Shown piece by piece: positions 5,908 to 7,816 of a DNA stretch of 7,816 nt. This DNA is from Phycisphaerales bacterium. Lineage in GTDB: Bacteria > Planctomycetota > Phycisphaerae > Phycisphaerales > UBA1924. Under the pieces are notes generated by a model. It was given only the letters and a program-made list of their open reading frames with translations. It ran no database searches and was not told the origin of the DNA. A program made the translations under genes and the position numbers. The stretch's first letter is position 1. The number at the start of each line of letters is the position of its first letter. Location of the stretch: assembly GCA_007124345.1 (NCBI GenBank), contig SLFH01000324.1:1-7816 (forward strand), given 5' to 3'.

Positions 5908-7674
5908 ATGGCCGACACCCCCGACCCGACCCCCGCGATCCGCGAGGCGGCGGCGCTGCACCAGCAGGGCCGCCACGACCAGGCCGAGCTCGCCTACCGC
6001 AACGTCCTCAAGGAACACCCCGCCGAGGCACGGGTCTGGAACATGCTGGGCCAGCTCCTCGCCGAGCGGGGGCGCCCCCGCGAGTGCGAGGCCGCCATCG
6101 CCAAGGCGATCGAGCTGCAGCCCGAAACCTTCGTGTTTCATTATTTCCACGGGCTCTCGCTGCTCCGCCTGAACCGCATGCGCGACGCGGCCGAGGCCTT
6201 CGCAGAGTCCTGCCGCCTGAACCCCGAGCACATCGAGTCCCACCGCCAGCGCTGCCTGACGCTCCGCCGCCTGGGAGACGCCGACGCCCTGCGCGAGGCG
6301 ACCGAACAGATGCACGCCTCGCTGCCGTCAGACCCCGACGAGGCGCTCCGAATCGCCGCTCAGTACGAGGGCACGCCCCGCGACGCCGAGGCGGGCGTCC
6401 TGCTCCGCCACGCGGCCCGCGTCTCGCCGGACCACCCCGGCGTCCTGACGGCGCTTGGGCGTCGGCTGCTGAGCGTGGGCGAGGCGGCGACGGCCAGGAC
6501 GCTCCTGGAAAAAGCCGTCGAGACTGCGCCCGAGACGCCCGGCGCCGCCGAGGCCCTCGTGCTCGCCAGCGAGGCCTCTGGTGACGGGGGCTCGGCCCGC
6601 TGGTTCGCCGGCGAAGCCCTGCAGCGCGACCCGGGCTCGCCCGAACTCCTGCTCGCCCTCGGACGACTCGACCGGATCGACGGCGACCTCGCCTCCGCCC
6701 AGCGGACCCTCGAAGAGCTCTTCAGGAGCGAGCGCGTCACCGGCAAGCTGCTCTACGCCAAGATCGCCTACGAGCTCGGCCGGGTGTACGAAGCTGGCGG
6801 CGCGTTCGACCCCGCCTTCGACGCCTTCACCCGCGCCCAGCAGGTCCTGATCCAGCGGACCAAGTACGCCAAGGTCGCCCCGCAGGCCATGCCCTCGATG
6901 CTCCGCTTCATGCACGAGGCCTGCCAGACGCCCCCCGAGGGCTGGCCCGAAACTTCCGGAGGTACGACCCCGGTCTTTGTCGTCGGCTTCCCCGGCTCGG
7001 GCGTCTCGCTGGCCGGCAAGCTGCTTGCGCAGGCGGAGGGCGCGACCCTCCTCCCCCACTCACCCCTCGCCTCGCTGATGAACCGAGCGACGGCGATCAC
7101 CGGCGCCCAGCACCCCCGCGCCGCCCTGGACGCGCTCACCGACGAGCAGGCCGCCGAACTCCGAGGCATCTACGAGGCCGACGCCCGCGACGCGCACAAC
7201 GCACGATCGATTGAGACCATCGCCGACGAAACGCCGCTGCGCTGGATCGACGCCTCGCCCATGAACGGCTTGCGCCTCGCGCTCGTCCGGCGTCTCTTCC
7301 CAGATGCCCCAGTCGTCATCGCTTCCCGCGACCCGCGCGACGCCTGCATCACGGCCTTCAGAAGCGTCACCGAGCCGGACTGGGCCTCGGTCCACACCCA
7401 CGAGCCCGCCAACACCGCCCGCTTCGTCGGCCTGTACACCACCGTCCTCCGCAAGGGCCTCGAAACGCTCGGCCTGCACACGCACACACTGCGCTACGAA
7501 GACCTGCTCAAGGACCCCCAAACCGAGCTCGGCAAGGCCCTCGCCTTCGCGGGCCTGCAGGCGGACGCCGCGGCTCTCGCCACGCAGGTCACCCCCCGCA
7601 AACTCCCCCTCTGGCACAACTACGCCCACCGCATGCACCAAGCGGTCGAGCTGCTGACGCCGATGGCGGGGTGA
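5908..7674 (+). CDS. TPR-repeat protein with C-terminal sulfotransferase-like domain
   Basis: A 588-residue protein. Residues ~8-320 are helical tetratricopeptide repeats, clearest at 10-40 (HQQGRHDQAELAYRNVLKEHP), 43-75, 76-107, 177-209, 213-243, 246-275 and 282-315; such repeats dock partner proteins. Residues 355-585 follow the PAPS-dependent sulfotransferase (Sulfotransfer_3-like) order: a P-loop-like segment PVFVVGFPGSGVSLAGKLL (355-373), the 3'-phosphate site FPDAPVVIASRDPRDACITAF (464-484) and RYEDLLKDP (529-537). Sulfotransferases move sulfate from PAPS to sugar, tyrosine or other hydroxyls. The cofactor loop is altered: the usual PRSGTT is PGSGVS (362-367), so the normal Arg/Lys is Gly and both Thr are changed. 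The usual Ser of the second motif is Thr482. Activity is therefore uncertain. No signal peptide or transmembrane segment is visible, so it is probably cytosolic. The start ATG at 5908 has GGAGAGAAG upstream. A G-rich repeat follows the stop almost directly. Confidence 0.88.
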   Translation: MADTPDPTPAIREAAALHQQGRHDQAELAYRNVLKEHPAEARVWNMLGQLLAERGRPRECEAAIAKAIELQPETFVFHYFHGLSLLRLNRMRDAAEAFAESCRLNPEHIESHRQRCLTLRRLGDADALREATEQMHASLPSDPDEALRIAAQYEGTPRDAEAGVLLRHAARVSPDHPGVLTALGRRLLSVGEAATARTLLEKAVETAPETPGAAEALVLASEASGDGGSARWFAGEALQRDPGSPELLLALGRLDRIDGDLASAQRTLEELFRSERVTGKLLYAKIAYELGRVYEAGGAFDPAFDAFTRAQQVLIQRTKYAKVAPQAMPSMLRFMHEACQTPPEGWPETSGGTTPVFVVGFPGSGVSLAGKLLAQAEGATLLPHSPLASLMNRATAITGAQHPRAALDALTDEQAAELRGIYEADARDAHNARSIETIADETPLRWIDASPMNGLRLALVRRLFPDAPVVIASRDPRDACITAFRSVTEPDWASVHTHEPANTARFVGLYTTVLRKGLETLGLHTHTLRYEDLLKDPQTELGKALAFAGLQADAAALATQVTPRKLPLWHNYAHRMHQAVELLTPMAG

Positions 7675-7675
7675 T

Positions 7676-7706
7676 GGGTGTGGGGTGTGGGGTGTGGGGT
7701 GTGGGG
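7676..7706 (+). repeat. Tandem 7-mer repeat, G-quadruplex type
   Basis: Four full copies plus three bases of the unit GGGTGTG run from 7676 to 7706, starting 2 bases after the TGA at 7672-7674. Read as runs, this gives one GGG followed by four GGGG runs, each separated by TGT. The form GGGG-N3-GGGG-N3-GGGG-N3-GGGG is a textbook intramolecular G-quadruplex, and because the Gs are on the coding strand it would also form in the mRNA 3' end. It is a likely replication-slippage site with variable copy number between strains. Confidence 0.85.
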
Positions 7707-7785
7707 ATTTTCCTTACCGCTGGGAAGGACGCCGATCTCTGAGCGAAGCGAAGAGTCGGGTCGAACGCGACTTCAATAACAAAAC

Positions 7786-7806
7786 GCACAGGCCAGAGAC
7801 CTGCGC
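7786..7806. repeat. REP-like hairpin near right edge
   Basis: Arms GCACAGG (7786-7792) and CCTGCGC (7800-7806) pair at 6 of 7 positions around the loop CCAGAGA. It is a short GC-rich imperfect stem in a spacer, similar in scale and style to the hairpins at 711-809 though not in sequence. It may be part of a larger repeat cut by the window edge. Confidence 0.4.
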
Positions 7807-7816
7807 CACCGTTGGA

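Larger units (their letters stand above)
7675..7816. other. Gene-free right flank with several hairpins
   Basis: After the G-rich repeat no credible coding frame is seen to the edge. Hairpins: TCCTT/AAGGA at 7711-7715/7725-7729; a bulged stem AGTCG/CGACT at 7754-7758/7768-7772 that extends outward with a two-base bulge; and GCACAGG/CCTGCGC at 7786-7792/7800-7806 with one A-C mismatch and a 7-base loop. The direct repeat GCGAAGCGAAG lies at 7743-7753. None is followed by a T-tract, so a simple intrinsic terminator for the upstream gene is not visible. The last hairpin resembles an intergenic repeat unit, but dispersal cannot be tested here. Confidence 0.5.

Noticed and set aside
6328..7059. 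Minus-strand open frame opposite the TPR-sulfotransferase gene
   Set aside because: Shadow of the TPR region; no start signal, domain or conserved motif.
7676..7706. CRISPR array
   Set aside because: The units are 7 bases with no spacers between them; this is a simple tandem repeat.
7589..7789. 66-codon minus-strand frame through the G-rich repeat
   Set aside because: It reads the tandem repeat as His/Pro/Thr words and overlaps the end of a real gene; no ribosome site was found and the composition is repeat-driven.

Overview
This is a very GC-rich bacterial window, by eye well above 60% G+C, with strong G/C preference at third codon positions. The organism is probably a planctomycete, most likely of the class Phycisphaerae. 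That is an inference from four things: a short protein with a Cys-X2-Cys-Gly-Tyr zinc ribbon of a kind common in that phylum, a TPR-sulfotransferase fusion, weak or absent Shine-Dalgarno sites, and hairpin-rich spacers. No rRNA, tRNA, integrase or plasmid gene is present to fix the taxonomy.

Layout, left to right. The first ~690 bases are the 3' end of a plus-strand glycoside hydrolase family 31 gene, whose catalytic part lies outside the window. A spacer with three hairpins (704-816) separates it from a convergent minus-strand block. One of these hairpins is a good intrinsic terminator for that block. Read 5' to 3' on the minus strand, the block is: a small zinc-ribbon protein (3496-3777), a PilZ-like small protein (2959-3384), pantothenate synthetase panC (2055-2918) and the glycine-cleavage T protein gcvT (836-1957). 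Spacings of 111, 40 and 97 bases allow one transcript. A 54-base divergent spacer (3778-3831) leads into a plus-strand block: an unrecognised 233-residue protein (3832-4533), a class I aspartate-type aminotransferase (4614-5867) and a 588-residue TPR plus sulfotransferase-like protein (5908-7674). The last 142 bases hold a G-quadruplex-type tandem repeat and several hairpins but no convincing gene.

Most of the content is ordinary metabolism. GcvT (one-carbon units from glycine), PanC (pantoate plus beta-alanine) and the aminotransferase (aspartate, the usual precursor of beta-alanine) can be joined into a loose pantothenate/one-carbon theme. This is inference only, because panB, panD and the other gcv genes are not here. 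I found no defence system, CRISPR array, transposon or obvious new multi-gene system. The items most worth a second look are the altered cofactor loop of the sulfotransferase, the four-run G-quadruplex repeat beginning 2 bases after its stop codon, two start codons with -10 boxes placed as for leaderless mRNAs, and the hairpin elements in the intergenic spacers.
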